Shown here one piece after another: positions 25,933 to 34,196 of a DNA stretch of 64,000 nucleotides (the stretch's first letter is position 1; each line of letters starts with the position of its first letter). Below the pieces are notes generated by a model. It did no database searches. It was not told where the DNA came from and worked only from the letters and a program-made list of their open reading frames with translations. Both the position numbers and the translations under genes were made by a program. The DNA lies in contig CAXSEF010000003.1 in assembly GCA_964236535.1 (NCBI GenBank), positions 1 through 64,000 of the forward strand, read 5' to 3'. The stretch is from CAXSEF01 sp964236535 (GTDB lineage: Bacteria; Pseudomonadota; Alphaproteobacteria; Acetobacterales; Acetobacteraceae).

Positions 25933-26066
25933 GCAGACCAGCAAGGCCAGGGCGCTGCCGCTGAACACAGTCAACGATTTGGTTCTTTGAGGCCCGAAGC
26001 TTGAGAAAAGGGTCTTGAGGGTTCCGCTTTCTGGCAGGTCCGGGCAAAACCGAGCCTTGCCTTGCT
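25933..26066 (-). repeat. Multi-hairpin interspersed repeat, copy 12 (decayed)
   Basis: Inverted copy recognisable by GCAAGGCCAGGGCGCTGCCG, CTTGAGAAAAGGGTCTTGAG and GGCAGGTCCGGGCAAAACCG plus GCCTTGCCTTGCT. Hairpin arms are mostly broken. It follows the decarboxylase gene. Confidence 0.7.
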
Positions 26067-26097
26067 CTTGTCATGCAAAAGCCAACCCTGCGCCCGA

Positions 26098-26369
26098 TCA
26101 TGCGGCCCGGATGTCCAGGGTCCGCAGGTATGTCGGCAATCCCGCATCCTGGATCGGGATCAGCCATGCCGGCACGCCAAGATGTCGGGGTAAGCCTGCT
26201 CGCAGCCAGGCAGGACCACGAAGACCGAGCCCGGCTCCCACTCCGCCGGGATCGGGCTGGGATGCGGCGATACCAGGAAGGCCTTGGCCGCGGTCTCATC
26301 GGCGGCCTGCGGGGAGCTCTCCAGGGCGACCGCGCGGACAAACGACCGGATCGCCGCCGGATGGTCCAT
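26098..26369 (-). pseudogene. Frameshifted remnant of an unidentified gene
   Basis: From ATG 26369 the frame reads MDHPAAIRSFVRAVALESS...PAEWEPGSVFVVLPG then CEQAYPDILACRHG and stops at 26160. Restoring one base near 26174-26180 (TTGGCGTG to TTGGGCGTG) continues it as GVPAWLIPIQDAGLPTYLRT and LDIRAA to a stop at 26098. The joined protein (about 90 residues) has good amino-acid composition on both sides. I do not recognise the family. Repeat copies lie on both sides, so the front may have been lost too. Confidence 0.45.
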
Positions 26370-26386
26370 GCGCCGATGGCGCGGTA

Positions 26387-26460
26387 GCAAGCCAGGCTGG
26401 GCTCTGCCCAGACCCGCAAAGGGCCGGCGGCCCTTTGATCCCGTTCATTTTGCGGCCCTT
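26387..26460 (+). repeat. Multi-hairpin interspersed repeat, copy 13 (short stem-variant)
   Basis: AGCAAGCCAGGCTGGGCTCT, GCCCAGACCCGC, then AAAGGGCC/GGCCCTTT around GGC in place of the usual second hairpin, then GATCCCGTTCATTTTG. The later hairpins are absent. 26461-26618 holds nothing recognisable. Confidence 0.8.
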
Positions 26461-26618
26461 ACCGATGGGCAGTGCTGTCGATTTGCGTGGTCTCGACCTC
26501 GGGTTCCAGCGGATCGCGGCCTTTGAGGGAGGGGAGGGGCCCTGGCCTTCTCTTCTCAATCCATTGCGTCCCGTGCCAGCGGAACCAGGCGGGAACACCC
26601 ACGGCTCCGTCCACAGAC

Positions 26619-27647
26619 TTACCCCGAATTTTGTGGATAACTATCCGCCGCCGACAGCTCCAGTGCCCGCGCGTAGACGACCCGCCGCGGCAACCCGGTG
26701 GCGCCGGCGACGAGTGCGGCCGCGTCCTTCACGCTGTGCGCCGCGAGTGCGGCGCGCAGCCGTCCGTCGAGTTCGCCGTCTCCCGCGCTCTCGGCCGGCG
26801 CCGGCCCGACCAGCACCGTGACCTCGCCGCGTGCCGCGTGCCGCGCGTAGTGCGCGGCCAGCGCCGGCAGCAAGTCCCGGCGCACCTCCTCGAACCGCTT
26901 GGTCAGCTCGCGGGCCACCGCGGCGGGACGTTCACCGAACACCGCGGCCATGTCGGCCAGCGCCTCGGCCAGGCGATGCGGCGCCTCGTGCCAGATCAGC
27001 GTGGCCTGCAGCCCGGCGAGCTCGGCGGCGCGCAGCCTGCCCAGCTCGGTGCGTCGCGCCGACTGTCGCGGCGGCAGGAATCCCGCGAACAGGAACGGGT
27101 GCGGCGGCAGCCCGGACAGCACCAGCGCGGTGAGTGCGGCGTTGGCGCCCGGTACCGCCCCGACCGGCAGTCCCGCCGCCAGCGCCGCCCGGACTAGCCG
27201 ATATCCCGGGTCCGAGACCAGTGGCGTGCCGGCGTCCGACACCAGCGCGAGCCGCTTGCCGTGGCGCAGCAGATCGAGCAGCGCCGGGATGCGCGCCTCC
27301 TCGTTGTGCTCGTGCAGGGCGGCACTACGCACCGAAATCCCGCAATGGCCGAGCAGGCGCGCGGTGGTGCGGGTGTCCTCGCACAAAACCAGGTCGGCGT
27401 CGGCAAGGCTGGCGATGGCACGCGCCGAGATGTCGCCAAGATTGCCGATCGGCGTGGAAACCAGCACAAGGCCTGGGTGACGGCCGGCCGGCGTCGCGCC
27501 GCCGTCACCCGCACCACCCGCGGCCAGGTCCGGCAACGCGGAGTCGTCCGGTTCCGGCGCGTCCCGCACGTGGCTGGCCTGGCGGCCCGCCTGCTCACCA
27601 ATGGCCTGCTCACCAATGAAGGGAACCGTGGATGCGTCGTCGTGCAT
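26619..27647 (-). CDS. rsmI: 16S rRNA 2'-O-ribose C1402 methyltransferase
   Basis: SAM-dependent (tetrapyrrole-methylase fold) enzyme acting on C1402 of 16S rRNA. Core motifs: LVLVSTPIGNLGDISARA, LCEDTRTTARLLGH, HEHNEEARIPALL, LVSDAGTPLVSDPGYRLV, VGAVPGANAALTALVLSGLP and a C-terminal KDAAALVAGATGLPRRVVYARALEL. ATG 27647 has a strong GAGGAGG site and gives 342 residues with a 59-residue, Ala/Gly-rich N-terminal extension containing a duplicated IGEQA. The start overlaps the start of the divergent lipoprotein gene by 16 bp; if a later start is used the overlap vanishes. Confidence 0.92.
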   Translation of the reverse strand: MHDDASTVPFIGEQAIGEQAGRQASHVRDAPEPDDSALPDLAAGGAGDGGATPAGRHPGLVLVSTPIGNLGDISARAIASLADADLVLCEDTRTTARLLGHCGISVRSAALHEHNEEARIPALLDLLRHGKRLALVSDAGTPLVSDPGYRLVRAALAAGLPVGAVPGANAALTALVLSGLPPHPFLFAGFLPPRQSARRTELGRLRAAELAGLQATLIWHEAPHRLAEALADMAAVFGERPAAVARELTKRFEEVRRDLLPALAAHYARHAARGEVTVLVGPAPAESAGDGELDGRLRAALAAHSVKDAAALVAGATGLPRRVVYARALELSAADSYPQNSG

Positions 27648-29005
27648 CAAGCCTCCTCGCCCTGCTCGCCGTCGCGGCCGCGGGCTGCACGGCCGGACAG
27701 CCATACCCGCCTTCCGGGCCTGCGGCCATGTCGGGGCATGGCGCACCGGTGCGCCGCGTCGCGATCCTGCTGCCCCTGAGCGGTGGCAATGCGGGGCTGG
27801 GTCAGGCCATGCTGCGCGCGGCCCGGGTCGCGCTCTCGGTGCCGGGCTCGCCGGAGCTCGACGTCCGCGACACCGCAGGCACGCCGGAGGGTGCCGCGGA
27901 AGCGGCGCGGCTCGCCGTGGCCGCGGGCGACCAGCTGATCCTCGGGCCGCTCACCAGCACCGAGACCGCCGCCGTCGCCCCGGTGGCGGGGCCCGCCAAC
28001 GTCGCGGTGCTGGCCTTCACCTCCGATCCGGCGCAGGCGCGGCCCGGCGTGTGGGTGCTGGGCATCACCCCGGACCAGCAGGTGGGACGCCTGGTGGAGG
28101 CCGCGCGGGCGGATGGGCGCAGCCGCTTCGCGGCCGTGCTGCCGGAGGGCGCATTCGGCGCGGCGCTGGCTGCGGCCCTGTCGCGCGACGTCGGCGCGGA
28201 CGGCAACCCGCCCGACATCCGCCGTGCCACCACCTTCGCGGCGACGGGCGCCGCGCTCAAGCAGGTAAGCGGCTACGAGCGGCGGCGTGCGGCGGCCGAG
28301 GCGCAGCTCACAGCCGCCCGCGAGCAGGATCCGGCCGCGACGTCCCCGGTCGCGCAGGAGCCGCAGCCCGATGCGTCGACCGCCGCGTCCACGCCCGCGG
28401 TGGCGCCGGAGGCCGCGCCGCCGACGCCGGTCCGGGTCGGGGCCGCCGAACTCGCCGCGCAGCCGGTGCCGATCGACGCCCTGCTGCTCGGCGGCGCCGG
28501 CTCCGGACTGCGCGATCTCGCCACGCTGCTGCCGGCCTACGACCTGAAGCCGCCGGCGGTGCGGGTGCTGGGCCCGGCGCTGTGGGCGCGCGATGCGGCG
28601 CATCTCGGCGGCCTGGCCGGAGCCTGGTACGCCGGCCCGGACCCGGCGCTGCGGGCCGGCTTCGTGCGCGCCTACCTCGCCGCCGGAGCAGCCCCGCCAT
28701 TCGCTCCGGCTGCCGGGGCGGGTCCCGGAGCGGCCGCGATTCCCGACACGCCGCCGCCGTCCCCACCGCCGGCGTTCGCCGACCTGGCATACGACGCGGC
28801 GGCGCTTGCCCGCGTGCTCGCAGCACAGGGCTACGGCCCGGTGGCGCTGCAGCGGCCCGAAGGCTTTGCCGGGACCGACGGCGTGTTCGCGCTGCAGCCG
28901 GACGGCACGGTGCGCCGCGAGCTCGCGGTGTTCGAAATCGACCCTGGCGGCGGGTCGCACCGGGTGACCCTGGCCACGGCCGGTTCACGGCCGCCGGGAA
29001 GCTGA
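27632..29005 (+). CDS. LpoA-like penicillin-binding-protein activator lipoprotein
   Basis: Lipoprotein of 457 residues; signal MRRRASSLLALLAVAAAGC fixes the start and lipid Cys (19). The body is a periplasmic-binding-protein fold (Peripla_BP_6/LppC type): VRRVAILLPLSGGNAGLGQAML, DQLILGPLTSTETAAVAPVA, VAVLAFTSDP, then VLGPALWARDAAHLGGLAGAWYAGPDP and FADLAYDAAALARVLA. A charged Ala/Pro-rich insert sits at about 215-270. In gammaproteobacteria the homologue activates PBP1A; divergent placement next to rsmI is conserved. Confidence 0.85.
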   Translation: MRRRASSLLALLAVAAAGCTAGQPYPPSGPAAMSGHGAPVRRVAILLPLSGGNAGLGQAMLRAARVALSVPGSPELDVRDTAGTPEGAAEAARLAVAAGDQLILGPLTSTETAAVAPVAGPANVAVLAFTSDPAQARPGVWVLGITPDQQVGRLVEAARADGRSRFAAVLPEGAFGAALAAALSRDVGADGNPPDIRRATTFAATGAALKQVSGYERRRAAAEAQLTAAREQDPAATSPVAQEPQPDASTAASTPAVAPEAAPPTPVRVGAAELAAQPVPIDALLLGGAGSGLRDLATLLPAYDLKPPAVRVLGPALWARDAAHLGGLAGAWYAGPDPALRAGFVRAYLAAGAAPPFAPAAGAGPGAAAIPDTPPPSPPPAFADLAYDAAALARVLAAQGYGPVALQRPEGFAGTDGVFALQPDGTVRRELAVFEIDPGGGSHRVTLATAGSRPPGS

Positions 29006-29106
29006 AGGTTCGTGCGGGAACTCGCCTTGCGCGACAACGACGCGCCGGAAATCAGCCTGCAGGGCGTGTCCCTCCGCAGGTTCGTTTTCCTTTCGACGTC
29101 CTGACC

Positions 29107-29209
29107 GCTCGTTTGAGAATTCGCTGTGCCGAGTCACATGGCGTGCCTGTGCGAGCACCGGAGCGGAGCGGCCTCTGCGGCCGTGAGCACCGGAGCACAG
29201 CAGAAGCGC
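29107..29209 (+). repeat. Minor interspersed repeat, copy B
   Basis: CTCGTTTGAGAATTCGCTGT, then GCCGAGTCACATGGCG, then two CACCGGAGC blocks and CGGAGCACAGCAGAAGCGC. It matches 61466-61538 in order and 20741-20822 in part. GCTGTGC near the start can pair with GCACAGC near the end. It ends two bases before the kinase start codon. Confidence 0.6.
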
Positions 29210-29210
29210 G

Positions 29211-30782
29211 TTGGATGACCGGCAGAGTAGAATTGTCAAGCGGGCCCTGAGCGCTCCGCCCGTGCCGTCACGGACCGAGGCGGTATCCGACCTGCCGGCA
29301 CGGCAACCGCGCCCGCGTCCGGCGCAGCTGCTCTCGGTCGCCGCAGCAATCGCAGGGGTTCCGGTCGCCGTACTGGTCGTGCTGGCGGCGACCCTCGCGT
29401 TGCCGATCGGTCCATCGCTCGCGGCGATCGGCACGGTCGTGCTGTCCGCACTGGGCCTGGCGCTGCTCTGGGTCAACGACATGGCGATGCTGGCCCAGGT
29501 CCTGCACCGGGCGGCGAATGGCGAGATCCCGGGCATCGCGGTCCCCCGGCTTGCGCCGAGCGAGATGGTGCTGCGCGAGGCGGCCCATCTCGCCCGCGCC
29601 AGCGCCCTGCGCGCGCAGCTGGTCGAGCGGATGCTCAGCGGCGAGGCCGCGCTGGTGGAGCGCCTGCCGGACCCGCTGATCGTTCTCGGCCCCGATCACG
29701 CGATCCAGCGCGCCAACGTCTCGGCCCACAGCGCCTACGGAGCCGATCTCGCCGCCGTGCTGCGCCACCCGGGGTTGCGCCAGGCGGTGGAGCGCGTGCT
29801 GGCCGGGGTCGCCGAGGTGGCGGGGCCATCGGCCGCGATCACCCAGCCGACCGGGCCAGCCGTCACGGTCCCGGCAGCCGCACGCCAAGAGGCACCGGTG
29901 GGGCCGCTCGCCGCCGCCGCTTCGGCGGGCACCGTGGCGGTCGAGCTGTCCCTGCCGGTTCCGGTGCCGCGCGAGGTGCTGGCGACGGTGATCGCGCTCG
30001 ATCCACCGCTGGTCGGCGGCGGGCGGGTGATCGTGGTGCTATCCGATCGCTCGCGCGAGCGTGCCGTCGAGCGGATGCGGGCGGATTTCGTCGCCAACGC
30101 CAGTCACGAGCTGCGCACGCCGCTCGCCAGCCTGATAGGCTTCATCGACACGCTGATCGGCCCCGCCGCCGACGACCGTCCGGCGCAGCAGCGGTTCCTG
30201 GGCATCATGGCCGAGCAGGCGGCGCGCATGAACCGGCTGATCGACGACCTGCTCAGCCTGTCGCGGATCGAGCTGGTCGAGCACCTGCCGCCCGTGGGGT
30301 CGGTGGCGCTGTGGGGGGTGGTGGTGCGCCAGTTCGCCGCGTTCGAGCCGCGACTGGCCGGGCGCGCGGTGCGTCTGGAGCCATCGGTCACCCGGGGGCT
30401 GCCCGAGCTGCCGGGCGACGCCGACCAGCTCAGCCAGGTGGTGCAGAACCTGCTGGACAACGCGCTGAAGTATGGCCGGCCCGGCGGAGTGATCCGCGTC
30501 TCGCTGCACGCCTCCGCACGGGGCGCGGATACACGCTGGCCGGCGCGAGCCGGCGTCGTGCTGTGCGTGGCCGATGACGGGCCGGGCATCTCGCGCCGCG
30601 ACCTGCCGCGGCTGACCGAGCGGTTCTACCGCGCGGACCAAGGACGGTCGCGGGCGGTGGGTGGCACCGGGCTCGGGCTCGCGATCGTCAAGCACATCGT
30701 CAACCGGCACCGCGGGCGGCTGCTGATCGAGAGCGAGGAGGGGCAGGGCGCGCGGTTCAGCGTGTGGCTGCCTTCGGAGTAG
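29211..30782 (+). CDS. PhoR-type membrane sensor histidine kinase
   Basis: Histidine kinase of up to 523 residues. Two N-terminal membrane segments (LLSVAAAIAGVPVAVLVVLAA, IGTVVLSALGLALLWV), a PAS-like domain (about 130-265), HisKA with phospho-His in FVANASHELRTPLASLIGFI, then HATPase boxes NLLDNALKYG, DDGPGI and GGTGLGLAIVKHIV. The order TM-TM-PAS-HisKA-HATPase is that of PhoR phosphate sensors. The TTG at 29211 is used, but a GTG at 29262 is equally possible. No response regulator is adjacent. Confidence 0.85.
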   Translation: MDDRQSRIVKRALSAPPVPSRTEAVSDLPARQPRPRPAQLLSVAAAIAGVPVAVLVVLAATLALPIGPSLAAIGTVVLSALGLALLWVNDMAMLAQVLHRAANGEIPGIAVPRLAPSEMVLREAAHLARASALRAQLVERMLSGEAALVERLPDPLIVLGPDHAIQRANVSAHSAYGADLAAVLRHPGLRQAVERVLAGVAEVAGPSAAITQPTGPAVTVPAAARQEAPVGPLAAAASAGTVAVELSLPVPVPREVLATVIALDPPLVGGGRVIVVLSDRSRERAVERMRADFVANASHELRTPLASLIGFIDTLIGPAADDRPAQQRFLGIMAEQAARMNRLIDDLLSLSRIELVEHLPPVGSVALWGVVVRQFAAFEPRLAGRAVRLEPSVTRGLPELPGDADQLSQVVQNLLDNALKYGRPGGVIRVSLHASARGADTRWPARAGVVLCVADDGPGISRRDLPRLTERFYRADQGRSRAVGGTGLGLAIVKHIVNRHRGRLLIESEEGQGARFSVWLPSE

Positions 30783-30963
30783 CGGGAAGCGAGGCCGGGC
30801 TCATCCCCATGCCTGAACTCTGCGACCCGCCAGGACCGACCCGCCTCTGGACTGGCCTCCTTGGGGGCACCATGCCCTGCGTGTGCCGTTGTCTGGATGT
30901 GGGCTGGGCTCTTCACGCCGCAGCGTGTCCCGCCTTGAGAAAGGGCACTGAGCCCGAACTTGC

Positions 30964-32484
30964 CTACAGGTAGCGCGCGGTGAGGTGCGCCTCGAAGTCC
31001 GCCAGGTCGAGCGGCTTGCCGGTGGCGTGCCGCAGCAGCGCGTCGAATCCAAGCCGCGCGCCCATTCCGTGCACCCGGGTCCGCAGCCAGCCGAGCAGCG
31101 GCGCGAGGTCGCCCCGGCCCAGAGCGGCGTCGAGCTCGGCGACATCGCGGCGAGCCGCGGCCATCAGCTGTGCAGCAGCCATCGCGCCCAGGGTATAGCT
31201 CGGAAAATAGCCGAACAGCCCGTCGTACCAGTGGATGTCCTGCAGGCAGCCGAGCCGGTCGTCAGGCGGTGCCACGTCGAGCAGGGCACGCAACCCGTCC
31301 GCCCACGCGCCCGGCAGGTCGGGCACGGCGAGGTCGCCCGCGATCATCGCCTGCTCGAGCCGGAAGCGCAGGATGACGTGGGCGGGATAGGTCATCTCGT
31401 CGGCCTCGACCCGGATCAGGCTGCGCTCCACCCGCCGCCACGACCGCGCCAGAGCCGGCCCGCTCCAGCGGCCGCCTGAACCCGGCAATGCCATCTGCAG
31501 CTCGCCGGCAAGCCAGGCGAGATAGGGGTCGGACAGGCAGGCCTGCATTTCGACGATCAGCGACTGGCTCTCGTGCGCGGCCATGCCGGCGGCCTGCCCG
31601 ACCGGCTGCCGTGCCCAGGCCTGCGGCAGTCCGCGCTCGTACAGCGCGTGACCGGTCTCGTGCAGCACCCCCATCAGCGCCTGGACCGGGTTCGCCGGGT
31701 CGTAGCGCGTGGTGATGCGCACGTCGGTCGGCGTTCCGCCGCAGAACGGGTGAGCCGAGCGGTCGAGCCGGGTGTGCGCCGGCTCCAGGCCCGCCGCATG
31801 CGTCAGGCGACGGCACAACGCTTCCTGGTCCGCCTCGGAAAACGGGCCGTGCGGCAGGGTCGCGCCGTCGCGGTCCGCTCTTGCCTGCTTCTCCAGGGCG
31901 CGCGGCAGTGCGTTCGCCAGGAAGGCTTCGTAGCGTGCGAACACCGGCGCCACGTCGGCGCCGGTGATGCCGGGCTGGTAGCCGTCCATCAGCGTATCAT
32001 GCGGTGACAGGCCAAGCGCCGTTGACAGCGCCTCCGCCTGCGCCCGGGTGAGGCGCACCACCTCGGCAAGCGCCGGCGCCACCGCCGCGAAGTCGCCGGC
32101 CGGGCGCGCGGTGCGCCAGATCGTCTCGCAGGCCGAGCAGGCCCGGCTCAACGCCTCGACCAGGTCGCCGGGCAGCGCGGTGGCCCGGGTGTGCGCGAGC
32201 CGCATCAGCCGTAGGTTCGCTCCGCGCCAGCCCGCCGCGTCGGCCATGTCCTGGCCCACATCGGATGCGTCCCGCTCAGCCCGGTCCAACGCCTCCGCTG
32301 TCTCCGGCGCGACCAGCAGTTCGTGGCCTAGGCCTGCCAGCACCGCGAGCTGGTCTCCGCGCGCGGCAGCACCGCCGGGGGGCATCATCGCCGAAGCGTC
32401 CCAGCCGAGCACCGAGGACGCTTCGCCCAGGGTCGCGATGCGGGTGAAGCGGGCGGCGACCTGATCGTAGGCGGCTTGGCTCAA
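30964..32484 (-). CDS. M32-family metallocarboxypeptidase
   Basis: Zinc carboxypeptidase of 506 residues (Taq carboxypeptidase family), cytoplasmic, removing C-terminal residues from peptides. The zinc motif is HETGH at 275-279, with the third ligand Glu in the AAHESQSL motif; TYPAHVILRFRLEQAMI and DIHWYDGLFGYFPSYTLGAM are diagnostic. The start is a TTG at 32484, placed 7 nt after AGGAG; the upstream frame is not supported. 180 bp of featureless spacer lies between its stop and the kinase. Confidence 0.93.
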   Translation of the reverse strand: MSQAAYDQVAARFTRIATLGEASSVLGWDASAMMPPGGAAARGDQLAVLAGLGHELLVAPETAEALDRAERDASDVGQDMADAAGWRGANLRLMRLAHTRATALPGDLVEALSRACSACETIWRTARPAGDFAAVAPALAEVVRLTRAQAEALSTALGLSPHDTLMDGYQPGITGADVAPVFARYEAFLANALPRALEKQARADRDGATLPHGPFSEADQEALCRRLTHAAGLEPAHTRLDRSAHPFCGGTPTDVRITTRYDPANPVQALMGVLHETGHALYERGLPQAWARQPVGQAAGMAAHESQSLIVEMQACLSDPYLAWLAGELQMALPGSGGRWSGPALARSWRRVERSLIRVEADEMTYPAHVILRFRLEQAMIAGDLAVPDLPGAWADGLRALLDVAPPDDRLGCLQDIHWYDGLFGYFPSYTLGAMAAAQLMAAARRDVAELDAALGRGDLAPLLGWLRTRVHGMGARLGFDALLRHATGKPLDLADFEAHLTARYL

Positions 32485-32522
32485 TGCGGACTCCTGATTT
32501 TTGGACAAGGAAAAGCAATCAG

Positions 32523-32717
32523 ACAAGGAAGGTGGGGTACTCCGGCCACCGCGTTCCAATCGCCCAGGCGTGCCGTCGGCACCTTGTGCGGGCAAGGCTC
32601 AGACCCGCCAGGGCAAGCCGCTCCTGACCCCACATTATTCCCGTCCTTTCGGGAGGCGAGTCCAGGGCGGCTAGCCCTGGCGAAGTCCAGAGGCAGAACC
32701 TGTGGCGGTGCTTGCTT
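32523..32717 (+). repeat. Multi-hairpin interspersed repeat, copy 14 (long form, stem-variant)
   Basis: Long module GCGTTCCAATCGCCCAGGCG...GCCGTCGGCACC, then CAGACCCGCC, CGTCCTTTCGGGAGG, a hairpin changed to CCAGGGC/GCCCTGG around GGCTA (32668-32686), and GTCCAGAGGCAGAACCTGTGG. Lies between the carboxypeptidase and the exporter gene. Confidence 0.8.
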
Positions 32718-32727
32718 CCAAGCCAGG

Positions 32728-33966
32728 CTATGCGGACCGCAGTCGGTCAAGGTCTGGCAGCAGCACCGTGAGCAGCCCGATCGCCGGCAGCCACGCGCAG
32801 AGCTGGTAGACGAAGCCGATGCTGGTCGAGTCCGCGACCATGCCAAGCACTGCGGCGCCGATGCCGCCCAGCCCGAACGCCAGCCCGAAGAACAGCCCGC
32901 CGACCATGCCGACGTGCCCCGGCAGGAGATCCTGCGCGTAGAGCAGGATCGAGGAGAACGCCGAAGCCAGGATCAGCCCGATCACCACGCTCAGGACGGA
33001 GGTCCACTCCAGCGAGGCGTGCGGCAGCATCAGCGTGAACGGCAGCACGCCGAGGATGGAGCACCAGATCACCCGTCGCCGTCCCACGCGGTCGCCGATC
33101 GGGCCGCCCATCAGCGTGCCGAGCGCCACCGCGGCGAGGAAGAGGAACAGCTGGAGCTGCGCCGCCTGCACCGTCAGGTGGAAGCGCTGGATCAGGTAGA
33201 ACGTGTAGTAGCTGGTCAGACTGGCCAGGTAGAAGTACTTCGAGAACACCAGCATCACCAGCACGCCGACCGCGAGCGCGATCCGGCGCGAGCCGAGGGT
33301 CGCGTGCGGTGCCGCGACCCTGGCGGGCCGGCGCAGCGCCTGGTTGCGGTTGTACCAGGTGCCGCAGACCCAGAGCAGCGCGATCGCCAGCAGCGGCCCG
33401 GCCACGAACCACGAAAGGCTGGACTGGCCGTGCGGGATCACCACGAAGGCGGCGGCCAGCGGGCCGAAGCTCTGCCCGATATTACCACCGACCTGGAAGA
33501 TCGACTGCGCGAGCCCGTGCCGGCCGCCCGACGCGAGGCGGGCCATGCGCGACGCTTCCGGGTGGAAGATCGAGGAGCCGACGCCCACCAGTGCTGCGGC
33601 GACCAGCAGCATGGGGAAGCTGCCGGCGCGCGCCAGCAGCAGCAGGCCCAGAAGGGTGAACCCCATGCCGAACGGCAGCGAGTATGGCATTGGCCGCCGG
33701 TCGGTGTACCAGCCGATCAGCGGCTGCAGCAGCGAGGCGGTCATCTGGAACGACAGGGTCAGCACGCCGATCTGGGCGAAGCTCAGGCGGAAGCTGCTCT
33801 TGAGCAACGGGTAGATCGCCGGCAGCACCGCCTGGATCATGTCGTTGAGCAGATGCGACAGGCCGAGCGCCATGATGACCGGGAACACGGTCCGCCCGAC
33901 GGCGGGACGCGCATGGCTCTTCGGCGCGGCGAACGCGTCGGCGGTTCTCGGCAGGACCTCGCCCAT
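32728..33966 (-). CDS. MFS exporter, fosmidomycin-resistance (Fsr) type
   Basis: Twelve-helix major-facilitator protein of 412 residues. Fsr-type signatures include MALGLSHLLNDMIQAVLPAIYPLLK, LTLSFQMTASLLQPLIGWYTDRRPMPYSLP, VGVGSSIFHPEASRMARLAS and GRHGLAQSIFQVGGNIGQSFGPL. The family exports fosmidomycin and similar small molecules; the natural substrate is uncertain. ATG 33966 has GGAG 7 nt upstream. Divergent from the acyltransferase with 230 bp between, free of the interspersed repeat. Confidence 0.9.
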   Translation of the reverse strand: MGEVLPRTADAFAAPKSHARPAVGRTVFPVIMALGLSHLLNDMIQAVLPAIYPLLKSSFRLSFAQIGVLTLSFQMTASLLQPLIGWYTDRRPMPYSLPFGMGFTLLGLLLLARAGSFPMLLVAAALVGVGSSIFHPEASRMARLASGGRHGLAQSIFQVGGNIGQSFGPLAAAFVVIPHGQSSLSWFVAGPLLAIALLWVCGTWYNRNQALRRPARVAAPHATLGSRRIALAVGVLVMLVFSKYFYLASLTSYYTFYLIQRFHLTVQAAQLQLFLFLAAVALGTLMGGPIGDRVGRRRVIWCSILGVLPFTLMLPHASLEWTSVLSVVIGLILASAFSSILLYAQDLLPGHVGMVGGLFFGLAFGLGGIGAAVLGMVADSTSIGFVYQLCAWLPAIGLLTVLLPDLDRLRSA

Positions 33967-34196
33967 TGATCGTCTCCGTCCTGGCCCGCTGCAAGGGCCG
34001 GCAATGCTGCAGCGCATTATCCTGGGGTCGCGCCCCCCGGACGGCCAGCCCGCGCCCGTCGAGGCTGCCCTGCGAGCGTACTCAGCCCGGGGGTCCGGAG
34101 GGGCGGCCTTGCTCCCGGTCCTGCATTTGCCGCCCGCTTGCAGCTTGGACCGGGCTGCCGATCGTGGAACAACGCCCCTGCCTCCGGGATCACGCC

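Noticed and set aside
30783..30963. Further copy of the main repeat
   Set aside because: Only short matches (GAGGCCGGGCTC, GCCTCTGGACTGG) without the ordered hairpins.
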